Shown in pieces: positions 51,701 through 58,969 of a DNA stretch of 64,000 nucleotides (positions are counted from its first letter, which is position 1; every line of letters begins with the position of its first letter). Source of the DNA: Roseiflexus sp034432635 (GTDB taxonomy: Bacteria; Chloroflexota; Chloroflexia; Chloroflexales; Roseiflexaceae); NCBI GenBank assembly GCA_034432635.1, contig DAOUBK010000101.1:1-64000 (forward strand), given 5' to 3'. A program made the position numbers and the translations under genes. The notes below the pieces were generated by a model. That model searched no databases and was not told the DNA's origin. It worked only from the letters and a program-made list of their open reading frames with translations.

Positions 51701-53068
51701 ATTGACCGCGTCACCCATCACGGTGTACTCTTTGCGGGTGGCGCTGCCGACATTGCCGGCGAAGACAACCCCCGAATTCAAGCCGATGCGCTGCTGAAGC
51801 AGGGATGACGCCGCAGACTGTGATCGAGCTCCAGAGTCATCATGATCGCTCAGGATCGCTTCGATATGGGCATTTACATCGTGCAGACCTTCCTGCATGG
51901 CCAGTGCAGCGTGCGCGGCTCGCTCGGCGTGATCCTCATACGCAGCCGGAGCGCCAAAAATTGCCAGCAGTTTCACGCCTTCCTCAGCCACGTCCAGTTT
52001 GTTGATCACCCCACCGTAGCGCGCAATCGCGGATTGCATGGCAACCATGTAGCGCTCGAACAGTTGCGCAGACTGCACCGGCGGCAGCGCCTCCGCCAGC
52101 GCCTCAAGTCCGACGACCTGCGCGAATAACGCAGTCACCGGTCGCAGATCGGCTTCGATCTGCGGTTGGTCCGGAACGGCGATGATCCGGCTCAGCAGTG
52201 CGGGTGGCAGGTAGGGACTGAGACGGTCGAGATCGTCCAGGAGGTCGGTAAGCGTCTCACCGGCTTTCATTGTGTCCGTCCGAAGGCGTTCGGCGCCCGA
52301 GGGGGTGGTTGCATTGATCGTCGTGTGCAGGCGAAAGAAGCCTGATGGCAACATATCGCCCACGACATCGACATCGGCGAGCAGCTCACGTGTGCGCCGC
52401 CCAAGAACGATCTCGCCCGGACCCGCCAGCGCCTCGGCGCGCGCCACACCGTTGACAACCGCGCCAAGCGCCGCGTAGTGCCACGACTCGGACTGCCCGG
52501 CGCTGACCAGCGCTACCTGACCGCTCTCCACCCCAATGTGCAGATAAACGGGGAAATCGCCGATGCTGGCGACGTGGCACACAAAACCGTGCAGAGCGCG
52601 CTGCAGGTCTACGGCTGCACACGTGGCCGTCCGTGGATGATCGACATCATCGAACATCACCAGGAGCGCATCGCCGCCGAACGAAATCAGATCGCCGCCA
52701 TATGCGTGGATCACATCGATCATGCGCGCGAAGACACCGTTGAGAAAATCGGTGACCAGTTCGATGCCTTCCCGTCCCAGCACGCCAAGACGTTCTGCCA
52801 GCACTGTCGAGCCGGAGAGATCGGCAAACAGCAGCGACCCTTCGATCCATTGCAACCAGGGCGGAGAGAGATATTCATCCAGCGCGCGGTGCACGATCCG
52901 CCGTGGCAGATAGGTGGCAATGGTCGCGCGCACTGCTGCAAGATGCGTAAAGACGGAATGCAGGTCAACACGACCGGCAGTATGACTCAGGCGGTCGTAC
53001 ATATCCATCGGCAGGTAGCGCGTCAGTCGTTCTGATGCTACCACGCTGATGTCTGCAGGGTAAGGCAT
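48800..53068 (-). CDS. Adenylate/guanylate cyclase-like domains fused to an AAA ATPase and TPR repeats
   Basis: About 1422 residues. Cyclase-like domain 1 (roughly 65-260) keeps its metal Asp residues in LLFADLSGSTVLAERLG and ISFGGDALLVMFD. Domain 2 (roughly 300-490) has lost both (LFAQVVGLEALAEA; AEEGVKLLAIFG) but keeps GNVGSATRKEYTVMGDAVNIAAR. An AAA/STAND-type ATPase follows, with P-loop GEAGVGKSRLV near residue 550 and a Walker B-like segment (LLVIFEDLHWADP). About 12 TPR-like repeats finish the protein. I use ATG 53068, preceded by AAAAGGC; the frame is open further upstream. Such proteins are large signal-integration ATPases. Confidence 0.83.
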   Translation of the reverse strand: MPYPADISVVASERLTRYLPMDMYDRLSHTAGRVDLHSVFTHLAAVRATIATYLPRRIVHRALDEYLSPPWLQWIEGSLLFADLSGSTVLAERLGVLGREGIELVTDFLNGVFARMIDVIHAYGGDLISFGGDALLVMFDDVDHPRTATCAAVDLQRALHGFVCHVASIGDFPVYLHIGVESGQVALVSAGQSESWHYAALGAVVNGVARAEALAGPGEIVLGRRTRELLADVDVVGDMLPSGFFRLHTTINATTPSGAERLRTDTMKAGETLTDLLDDLDRLSPYLPPALLSRIIAVPDQPQIEADLRPVTALFAQVVGLEALAEALPPVQSAQLFERYMVAMQSAIARYGGVINKLDVAEEGVKLLAIFGAPAAYEDHAERAAHAALAMQEGLHDVNAHIEAILSDHDDSGARSQSAASSLLQQRIGLNSGVVFAGNVGSATRKEYTVMGDAVNIAARVMSAAPWGDVWCSQALGNSASRIVCEPRGSVALKGKTEPLELCRVVSERDGGEVARLLLREAHPLVGRERELAWLSGELDAARVGSGRAVRLVGEAGVGKSRLVAALIEMANECRMRVVSAACLSYTATIPYAAWGELLKSLCGLVAGESSEVRAAKIADHLAALGPGMDEWLPLLGDLVRLDIPDNRLTRGLDPQLRQERRFDLLERLLLHAASRDPLLVIFEDLHWADPVSLELWRRVAHAVRQAPVLLLGAHRPTPALTGDDQAAVLEVRELPADDSDRLVKILAGDVPLPETLRCQIAARAAGNPLFMAELLRVVLVQSNQALLHSLDSLPDSLNGLLLARIDRLDEHARNVLRVASVIGQRIPFGVLQAIQTVDRIALLRQLTHLDEQEITILERLEPERVHTFRHALLQEVAYQSMLYSRRRELHGRIGEYLEQRYADDLDDYYGLLAHHYRLSNRRDKAIHYLLKAGHAARAVFANEEALQYYAWALDALAEDTDDPRTWETRTAIADVEATLGHYDKALLHLAHILETPGIPPDVAQQAYHRRGAVLEKQGMYAAALEALEQAMLVVRTHPTEVAPLAMAHINADIALVRRRRGEYDLALVACEEGLAALHTAVRTVENEQIEARLHAESGSVLTLRGEYARAREFFERSLRVRESIDDLPGMIASHNNIGYLWQLQSDHERALEHYRVAETLARKIGLQYAIVYALGNIAYSLTILGQYAEAEACCAEALELSRRLHAQLTTAQLLNTLGIIHYRRGDCERARAVFEEALQSHHALGSTDQEANTLVHLAQTYSALGDPRQAAELARRVLATAEALQAPLLRIEALNALAEAMIGYGDRESAAAYADQAVELSRSLGADDLMAIALRLRGEATVAGRYSWQEDFIGSATLCEAVRDRFELARTWQAYGAALLRTSNLNEGIAYLKRAFDTFTLTGADGEVRRMRSMYHDMLGL

Positions 53069-53184
53069 GTTTTCTGCCTTTTGATGCAGCACCATACTGT
53101 TCTGGTGGAGAAAACGCGCAACGCTGCTTTCATTATAACGTATACAGACGACTCCGCGGGCTATCGCGCTGTCTCCTGAAGCGT

Positions 53185-54726
53185 TCATTCCGCCGATGTG
53201 CGTATCAGTTCGCGCGGGAAACCGCCATCGAAGGCGATGACCAGCGTATTCGGGCGCAATTCGCGCTCGACATCGCCTGTGCCAATGACCATCGCGTGGA
53301 TGCGGACGCCACAACTCAGATGAATGATCGCTTCGACGTGCGGCGCTGCGATTGGCGGCTCAACCACTAGGATGCGCTCGAAAACAGCGTCGGCGCACTG
53401 TGCCGCTGCGAACAGGCGCAATTCTTCGCTAGGACGCGCGCCGGCGGCAAAACGAACTTCGCGCCCTCGAATTTCATTCACCGCCAGCGCGCCGGATAGT
53501 GTCACAATCGCTATTGCTGCCGCACCGACGAATATGCGTAGGATAGGGATGCGCCTCTCTTCCCATGGGATGCGCTGCCCGACAGCACTGTCCCCTGTGC
53601 TTCCGGTCACGCCGGTCGCTGTTCGATGTGTTCCCAACGATGTGATCCATCCGACAAGTTTTGATGCGCCTGCCCCGATGAGGAGTGCGATTACCAGAAC
53701 CGGCAGATAGAGGTAGCGCGAATCAGGCGCCGAGGCGAACGGTGCGGTAGGGATAAGGGTCAGGATCAGCGCCAGGAAGCCGGTCAGCAGAGACGCTCCT
53801 CCGCTCCGGAGTCGCCAGCAGACGAAGAGTACGCCCGCGCACGAGAGCACCACGAATGCGCCAGCCAGGGGCAACCACGCTTCCCGACCATACTCGACGC
53901 CGGGTAACGGCACAGCGATCAGACCGAGACTGCGGAGCGGGTTGAGGACAACCTGGATGCCCAAACCGTAGCCGCGCGCGCGCACCACGTCGTTGCGTGC
54001 AGCGACATCGAGTGCGACAACGAGATATGCGCCGGTGACCAGGAGCGGCAGAACGAGTGGACACCACTCAGGGCGCCGTCGCGCAGCACGCGCCGCCTGC
54101 CATTCCAGTAGCGCGAACAACGGCAGGCCGATGATTGCGCTCTCTTTCGTCAGCAACGCCAGTGCCAGCACCGCTGTCGCAGCCACACGCCATCCCCAGC
54201 GATGCGTCGCCTGTTGATCGGACCCTCCGGCGCTCCACCAGCAATGCGCTGCAAGCAGGAGCAAGCAGGCAGCGAGGAGTTCACTCTGCGCCGAAACCCA
54301 CACCACTGCCTCGAACGGCGCCGGATGGAGCGCGACGAAGAGCATCGTCCCGCTGAAGCCGACGATGGACGCGAGCGGCGACTGCGCCTTGATCAGGCGG
54401 TATGCCAGGGCGCCGGTGAGCGCTGCGTTGAGCGTGTGCAGCGCTAGGGAAAGGAAATGAAAGGCGCGCGCATCGAAGCCGAACAGTTGCCATTCACTCC
54501 ATAGCAGCAACCAGACCAGCGGACGGTAGAAGTGGGATGCAGCACCCACATCGAAGGCGCGCGCTGCAACTTCCGGCAACGACCGATCTCGAACATTCAG
54601 CACCCATTGAAAATCATCGGCAGCGAATGCGCGATCGGGAACGGCACGATACGCGACGGATACGGTCATTACTGCGACGACTGCTGTGACGATCATCAGC
54701 AGCGCATATCGTTGTGCAGCGGGCAT
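53185..54726 (-). CDS. Multi-pass GT-C-like membrane protein
   Basis: A protein of 513 residues with about ten hydrophobic segments. The first extracytoplasmic loop has FAADDFQWVLNVRDRSL, with an Asp-Asp where GT-C transferases place catalytic acid residues, followed by HFYRPLVWLLLW, common in PMT/TMTC-like proteins. The C-terminal region (about 430-513) is soluble and begins after the last helix near AIVTLSGALAVNEI. It could glycosylate an exported protein or lipid. It starts 117 bp upstream of the cyclase-ATPase gene on the same strand, without a clear ribosome-binding site. Confidence 0.68.
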   Translation of the reverse strand: MPAAQRYALLMIVTAVVAVMTVSVAYRAVPDRAFAADDFQWVLNVRDRSLPEVAARAFDVGAASHFYRPLVWLLLWSEWQLFGFDARAFHFLSLALHTLNAALTGALAYRLIKAQSPLASIVGFSGTMLFVALHPAPFEAVVWVSAQSELLAACLLLLAAHCWWSAGGSDQQATHRWGWRVAATAVLALALLTKESAIIGLPLFALLEWQAARAARRRPEWCPLVLPLLVTGAYLVVALDVAARNDVVRARGYGLGIQVVLNPLRSLGLIAVPLPGVEYGREAWLPLAGAFVVLSCAGVLFVCWRLRSGGASLLTGFLALILTLIPTAPFASAPDSRYLYLPVLVIALLIGAGASKLVGWITSLGTHRTATGVTGSTGDSAVGQRIPWEERRIPILRIFVGAAAIAIVTLSGALAVNEIRGREVRFAAGARPSEELRLFAAAQCADAVFERILVVEPPIAAPHVEAIIHLSCGVRIHAMVIGTGDVERELRPNTLVIAFDGGFPRELIRTSAE

Positions 54727-54769
54727 AGTGTGTCTGCGGATTATCAGGATGTACAGGCGATAACGCTGC

Positions 54770-55072
54770 TCAATCGCGCAATGACCTGATCTGCTGGCAG
54801 AGCCAGTCGAACTGCGCCTGGTTCAGCACATAGCAGGTCGCCGGTCCCTCCGCTTCGGCATGAAGCAGACCGGCAGCACACAGGATCTTCAAATGTTGCG
54901 ACAGTGTCGACTGAGCACGTGCCAGTTGCGCAGGCAGATGTAACTGTATCTGGTTGCCGATGCAGCGTGGATGACGTTGAACATAGCGCACAATTGCAAG
55001 ACGGACGGGATGTGCAAGCGCCCGACACGCAGCAATCAGACGATCATCGTCGGATAGTGTCGCTATCATCAT
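54770..55072 (-). CDS. ArsR-family HTH transcriptional repressor
   Basis: About 100 residues from ATG 55072 (adjacent ATG 55069 possible). The winged helix-turn-helix reads RALAHPVRLAIVRYVQRHP then ARAQSTLSQHLKILCAAGLLHAEAEGPATCYVL. It contains Cys residues (RCIG, KILC) but not the ELCVC metal box of ArsR/SmtB, so it may sense something other than arsenite. GGAGAGG precedes the start. A near-consensus promoter and a palindrome lie just upstream, suggesting autoregulation. Confidence 0.85.
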   Translation of the reverse strand: MMIATLSDDDRLIAACRALAHPVRLAIVRYVQRHPRCIGNQIQLHLPAQLARAQSTLSQHLKILCAAGLLHAEAEGPATCYVLNQAQFDWLCQQIRSLRD

Positions 55073-55090
55073 AGCAGACCTCTCCGCCAC

Positions 55091-55119
55091 AATGTACGCT
55101 TCTCTGCGCGATATGTCAA
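55091..55119 (-). promoter_or_regulatory. Promoter of the ArsR-family gene
   Basis: Minus-strand TTGACA (55119-55114), 17-bp spacer, TACATT (55096-55091), about 20 bp upstream of ATG 55072. Confidence 0.75.
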
Positions 55120-55123
55120 GCGT

Positions 55124-55144
55124 GGTCTTTGTCTTGCAAAGACC
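55124..55144. promoter_or_regulatory. Palindrome next to the ArsR promoter
   Basis: GGTCTTTG (55124-55131) and CAAAGACC (55137-55144) are exact inverted copies with a 5-nt gap, ending 4 bp from the -35 box. It could be an operator for the ArsR-family protein or for another regulator. Confidence 0.5.
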
Positions 55145-55147
55145 CCG

Positions 55148-55387
55148 TCAGATTGTATCCACCCAGCGCGCCCCTGCAATTCCTGGATGGTTCGGATGGC
55201 GTACCCGTTCTGGCGCAGCAGACGGATGGTGCGGGAGGGACACAGAGCAGGAGGTCTGACCGGCATGAGGATACCGGTGCGTTGGGCTGCCTAGCGGATG
55301 GCTGTGTACGTCGCCGCTCTCGTCGAGATGGTGGTGTCGCTGCACAGGTCGCTCGCCAGGCGTGAGGTTGTCAACGAGGTGTAGCAA
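55148..55387 (-). pseudogene. Remnant of an integron-integrase-type tyrosine recombinase
   Basis: Minus-strand frames recall the C-terminal half of an IntI-like integrase. One frame gives PVQRHHHLDESG, matching the usual RRHHLDES stretch. Another gives AIR-stop-AAQRTGILMPVRP and then PALCPSRTIRLLRQNGYAIR and TIQELQGRAG, matching the QRAVxxAAxxxGI...HTLRHSFATHLLExGYDIRTVQELLGH region. The box II His and Arg are replaced (PALC for HTLR) and a frameshift plus TAG separate the pieces, so the gene is long dead. No attC sites or cassettes are visible nearby. Confidence 0.62.
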
Positions 55388-55417
55388 ATCCGCTTCTACA
55401 GCGTCGGTTGTGTCATT

Positions 55418-55633
55418 TCATCCCCGCCCGGAACGAAACGACGTCGAGAACTGCCGATTCCGAACCCGCTCAGGGTCTTGACCGGCGTCCCGATAGAATT
55501 GCACCTCGAGTTCCGTAAGTTCGGGAGGACGATGCCCGGAACGGGGATAAGACCCGAAGAAGCGGATGAAATATCCCGGAAACCTGCTCAACCTGGTGAG
55601 CAGGCGAAAGAACGTTCGCAGATAGTACATCAC
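55418..55633 (-). CDS. Small basic protein of unknown function
   Basis: A protein of 71 residues, with an arginine- and aromatic-rich N-terminus (MMYYLRTFFRLLTRLSRFPG) and an acidic middle (PELTELEVQFYRDAGQDPERV). I do not recognise a family. What supports a real gene is a textbook AGGAGG 4 nt before the paired ATG codons at 55633 and 55630. The N-terminus could be an amphipathic or membrane-associated helix. It lies in a region of palindromes and decayed sequence. Confidence 0.55.
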   Translation of the reverse strand: MMYYLRTFFRLLTRLSRFPGYFIRFFGSYPRSGHRPPELTELEVQFYRDAGQDPERVRNRQFSTSFRSGRG

Positions 55634-55656
55634 ACCTCCTGATCTCTACGTTCTCG

Positions 55657-55728
55657 ACAGAATTACGTTCTGTGCGCATATACAGACGGAACAATGTTGC
55701 ACGTCTGTACAGCCCGCGAAGGCGGGCT
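55657..55728. repeat. Cluster of three palindromes
   Basis: In 72 bp: ACAGAA-N5-TTCTGT (55657-55673), TACAGACG-N13-CGTCTGTA (55681-55709), and AGCCCGC-gaag-GCGGGCT (55711-55728). The last resembles a compact REP-type hairpin. The rest of the gap to 55853 shows no gene. The cluster may contain the promoter and operator of the 71-residue gene or the terminator of the ABC-2 operon. Confidence 0.5.
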
Positions 55729-55853
55729 TCGCATCAGTGGCCCGTAGTCAGTCGCCTGGTTATAGGGCGAATGCCGGTTTCTACACGATACCCGCGCACG
55801 CAATATGCACGCAGTTCGACAATTCTGCACGTTTGAGCGACAATACCCAGGCG

Positions 55854-56618
55854 TCAGGTAGAAAAGATCAGCTCACGCTGCGCAAATGAGTACACTGCCA
55901 GCGAAAGCAGTCCGAACACCAGGAACAACTGCGCAACAGGAACGACCGCCGAAGCGCCGCTGTAATCGCGGCTCACCGATATGGCGAAACCAGTGAAAGC
56001 CGGCAGTAGTGGCGTGCTCAAGACGGTGCGCAGAACATCCAGCGCCAGTGCCACTGGCGCTGGCAGCGTCGACATTGTTGAACCGCCGATCAGGTTCCCC
56101 GAAAACGCCAGTGCAACCAGTGCCAGAACTGCCAGGCGCCACGGCGCCGGCAGCACAATCGGCGTCAGTAGAGTCAGTAGCGCCGCCAGCATTGCCAGGT
56201 TCAGCAGCAGCGGCAGCGTTCCCAGCGTCCATCCGGCAATATTGAGACCACTCACCGGGTTCGTGAGTGCAATCAGTAAACAGATGATGCCATACACGCC
56301 CCACGATACTGCCAGAACCGCGAGATAGAGACCGATCAGATACGGACCGCGCCCCAAACGTCGCGCCAGAGTCACATATCCCTGGGGCCGGTCGCCAAGC
56401 GCAAGGATGGTCGAACCTGTGTACACAGTCAATCCCAGTGTGAACAAACCAGCCGTCGAAAAGAAATAGTCCGGCGTCATCGGCAGCGTCCAGCGACGGA
56501 AGAACAGATAATAGGCTGCGGCTGTCGCCGCCAGTTCAATCACGATCCGTCCCGAGCGCAGGTATTCGCTCAGCGTGAAGATGGCAAACCAGAATGTGCG
56601 TAGCAACGCCTGCATCAC
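55854..56618 (-). CDS. ABC-2 type transporter permease
   Basis: A protein of 254 residues with six predicted helices (first at about 25-45). The arrangement of charged loops and the strong tie to the adjacent ATPase gene (4-bp overlap at 56615-56618) indicate an ABC-2 exporter subunit. No substrate motif is visible. It is the last gene of the minus-strand run that includes the hydrogenase-like cluster, so it may export something needed by that complex, or may simply be a passenger. Confidence 0.78.
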   Translation of the reverse strand: MMQALLRTFWFAIFTLSEYLRSGRIVIELAATAAAYYLFFRRWTLPMTPDYFFSTAGLFTLGLTVYTGSTILALGDRPQGYVTLARRLGRGPYLIGLYLAVLAVSWGVYGIICLLIALTNPVSGLNIAGWTLGTLPLLLNLAMLAALLTLLTPIVLPAPWRLAVLALVALAFSGNLIGGSTMSTLPAPVALALDVLRTVLSTPLLPAFTGFAISVSRDYSGASAVVPVAQLFLVFGLLSLAVYSFAQRELIFST

Positions 56619-57640
56619 GGTTCGTCCGTCCGACTTTCCTGCGTCCGTTGATCTTCCCGACGCAGCAACTCGTGCAACAATGTGTCTCCAGTTCCTGACA
56701 GACCTGGAGGCGGAGGTGCGTCCAGCCTTCCATCACGATCTGCCTCGCCACGCACGGCGCTGAGGTAGAACTCCTCGACCGGGTGGAACCGTGGCGCGAG
56801 GGAGAGGATGGAAACCCCATGATCGAGCAACAGCCGCAAGACCTGCGCCTGCAATTCTGGTGTGTTGGGCGCCAGGGTTATTTCGCGCTGATTGCAACAC
56901 ACTGCGGTCGATAGCGCACTCAGCGCCGCTGCTACGTCGGGTGGCAGATCCACGACCGTGATCACGACACTCCTCGACGACCGGCGAAGTGCTCGCGTTT
57001 CGGCTTCCGCGATCATATGCCCGCCATGCAGAATGCCGAAACGATCACACAGGAGATCCACCTCATCGAAAAAATGCGTCGCCATCAGTATTGTGCATCC
57101 GCGCTGGCGAATCGTACCGAGCAGATCGGTAATGTCGCGTTGCCCTTCCGAGTCGAGCTCAGACGTCGGTTCATCGATCAGCAACAGTTCCGGCTGGCTG
57201 ATCAGCGCCTGAGCAAAACCGACACGCTGCACCATCCCGCGTGTGAGGGCGCTCATCTGCCGGTTGACGACGCCGATCAAACCACACGCCTCGATTTCCT
57301 CGTCAACTCGCCGACGCAGCAGTGCGCCAGCAAGTCCGCTGAACTGCCCCAGGTAGAAGAGATACTCGCGCACGGTGTAGCGCGTATGGTAGCGCAAACG
57401 TTCTGGTACGTAACCAACCCGCCCATCGACCCGATGCAGGTTCTCATCGCCGAGAACACGCACGATACCGCGGTCTGCACGCAGAAAGCCGACTAGGAGA
57501 TGGATCAGGGTCGTTTTGCCTGCGCCGTTTGGACCCAGCACCCCATAGACGATGCCGCGTGGCACGTGCAACGACACACCGCGCAGTACAGGTATGCCGT
57601 CGTATGATTTGTGGACATTCTCGAGCGCTATGACGTCCAT
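56615..57640 (-). CDS. ABC transporter ATP-binding protein (CcmA/NatA-like)
   Basis: A protein of 341 residues. Walker A is GPNGAGKTTLIH, the signature region reads ALTRGMVQRVGFAQALI (a Thr-Arg-Gly variant of LSGGQ), and Walker B with D-loop is LLLIDEPTSELDSEG. The C-terminal 100 residues are an accessory domain ending in a charged tail. The start at 57640 lies just downstream of a heptamer array (57642-57681), which leaves no Shine-Dalgarno. Partner permease at 55854-56618. Confidence 0.85.
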   Translation of the reverse strand: MDVIALENVHKSYDGIPVLRGVSLHVPRGIVYGVLGPNGAGKTTLIHLLVGFLRADRGIVRVLGDENLHRVDGRVGYVPERLRYHTRYTVREYLFYLGQFSGLAGALLRRRVDEEIEACGLIGVVNRQMSALTRGMVQRVGFAQALISQPELLLIDEPTSELDSEGQRDITDLLGTIRQRGCTILMATHFFDEVDLLCDRFGILHGGHMIAEAETRALRRSSRSVVITVVDLPPDVAAALSALSTAVCCNQREITLAPNTPELQAQVLRLLLDHGVSILSLAPRFHPVEEFYLSAVRGEADRDGRLDAPPPPGLSGTGDTLLHELLRREDQRTQESRTDEP

Positions 57641-57641
57641 G

Positions 57642-57681
57642 AGAGAACTGAGAACCAGGAACTGAGAACCGGGAACCGAAC
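57642..57681 (-). repeat. ACYGRGA heptamer array
   Basis: On the plus strand five units in register: ACTGAGA, ACCAGGA, ACTGAGA, ACCGGGA and ACCGAAC, preceded by GAGAGA. It fills the space between the HyfC-like stop codon and the ABC ATPase start. Confidence 0.65.
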
Positions 57682-57684
57682 ACT

Positions 57685-58503
57685 CTATCCTGCCGCCAGG
57701 TGCAGATAGACGTTGACAATCAATGCTACAGGCAGGGCGCGCAGAAGGCACCAGCGCATCGTCGTGTGCAACGACGCCAGTGGAAGGGTACGGCGCGCCT
57801 GGCGCAACCCTGCAAGCAACACAGCCAGGAGCGCCAGTGCCATCATCGCTGCGATCCAGGGTTGAACGACGTCCGAGCCAGGAAGAATGCCGACTACAAA
57901 CAGCGCCAGCGCCAGCCCTGCGCGCATCTGACGCGCCAGCTGCGCCAGCCACCGTTCGCCGACATCGAGTCCTGCCTCCGCCCCAGACGGCGTCAGGCTG
58001 GTATCCGGAGCGAACGGACCCAGACCGGCGGCGGCAGCGACAGCCACCACCCCTACCAGGAACAGGCAGAGCCGTCCCAGAACTTCGAGAGCACCCCATC
58101 CCACATCGCCCCACAGTGAACTTCCAACCACAATCCACAGCACCAGGCGGCCAGCCATGTTCACCTGCGCTTCCCGAAGCGCTGCGCGTGCCACCAGCGG
58201 CGATGGCGCCAGGAGCCCGGCAAACGCCGGCACGAGGAATGCCCCTTCGACAAGCGCCCACACCAGCGCCGGGCGCCCGACCCACGCAGAGGCGCCTGCC
58301 GGATGCAGGGGCCAGGGAAGCGCAACATATGCCAGAACGGTCAGAATAACGCTAGCGCCCGACGCCAGACTATCGATACTCGTCGGGAAACGTCGCTTCG
58401 GCAGACGCAACGCGAGACCGGCGCCGTTGATTGCCAGGGTTACGGCGATGCTCAGCCCTGTCGCCAGGAGAACTGCAAGAATCAGTGTGATAACAATATG
58501 CAT
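57685..58503 (-). CDS. HyfC/NuoH-like membrane subunit (diverged)
   Basis: A protein of 272 residues with about eight hydrophobic segments. Helical arrangement and place in the cluster suggest the NuoH/HyfC subunit that joins the peripheral arm to the membrane arm. GPFAPDTSLTPSGAEAGLDV occupies the place of the family's LPFDxPAThxELxMxHE region, but the acidic residues are mostly missing. AALREAQVNMAGRL is also compatible. Length is below the usual 300-330. The assignment rests on position and weak motif likeness. Confidence 0.5.
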   Translation of the reverse strand: MHIVITLILAVLLATGLSIAVTLAINGAGLALRLPKRRFPTSIDSLASGASVILTVLAYVALPWPLHPAGASAWVGRPALVWALVEGAFLVPAFAGLLAPSPLVARAALREAQVNMAGRLVLWIVVGSSLWGDVGWGALEVLGRLCLFLVGVVAVAAAAGLGPFAPDTSLTPSGAEAGLDVGERWLAQLARQMRAGLALALFVVGILPGSDVVQPWIAAMMALALLAVLLAGLRQARRTLPLASLHTTMRWCLLRALPVALIVNVYLHLAAG

Positions 58504-58533
58504 ACTGCGGTACTGCTCGCCTGCTGCGTCTTC

Positions 58534-58893
58534 CTATGGTTCCCCGGCAATTGTACGAATCGCTTCGATGATCTGCGCTGGTGTCGGCGGGCAACCATTG
58601 AGCGCCACATCTACCTTCAGGTTGGGAACGACAGCAACCCCGCCGCGTCCAAACGGATACCCGTCGATAGCGCACCGTCCAATAGCACAGATTAGCGCCC
58701 TGTGCCCCAACTCCTGAAGCAGCGCCATGAACGCCGTCCTCGTGCCGGGCGTCAACGGGCCTGTCAGCAGCAACACATCAGCCTCGCAGGGTGTCGTTGC
58801 CCAGTCAATATCGGCTGCGGCAGCGATTGCGGCAGTGATTTCCAGATCACAACCGCCGCACGAACCGGTGTTGAACCGGTAGACCCGTATCAC
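58534..58893 (-). CDS. NuoB/HyfI-like small subunit with [4Fe-4S] (N2-type) cysteines
   Basis: A protein of about 119 residues. FNTGSCGGCDLEI supplies two Cys, AIGRCAIDG a third and LNGCPPTPAQII a fourth, the pattern of the proximal cluster in NuoB and energy-converting hydrogenases. I choose a GTG start at 58893 with AAAGGAA 8 nt upstream; longer starts at 58920 or 58953 have no ribosome-binding site. It is short compared with NuoB (about 160) and similar to compact hydrogenase small subunits. It should accept electrons next to the large subunit at the window's end. Confidence 0.82.
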   Translation of the reverse strand: MIRVYRFNTGSCGGCDLEITAAIAAAADIDWATTPCEADVLLLTGPLTPGTRTAFMALLQELGHRALICAIGRCAIDGYPFGRGGVAVVPNLKVDVALNGCPPTPAQIIEAIRTIAGEP

Positions 58894-58969
58894 GCGCTGT
58901 TCCTTTCGGTGCCTGTTCATGCTGTGCTGCGCCGGGAACCAGAAACGAAACAACCTTCAACACACGACG

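Noticed and set aside
55148..55387. An intact small gene on the minus strand
   Set aside because: The open frame has no ribosome-binding site, and its match to integrase sequence jumps between frames, so it is a remnant.
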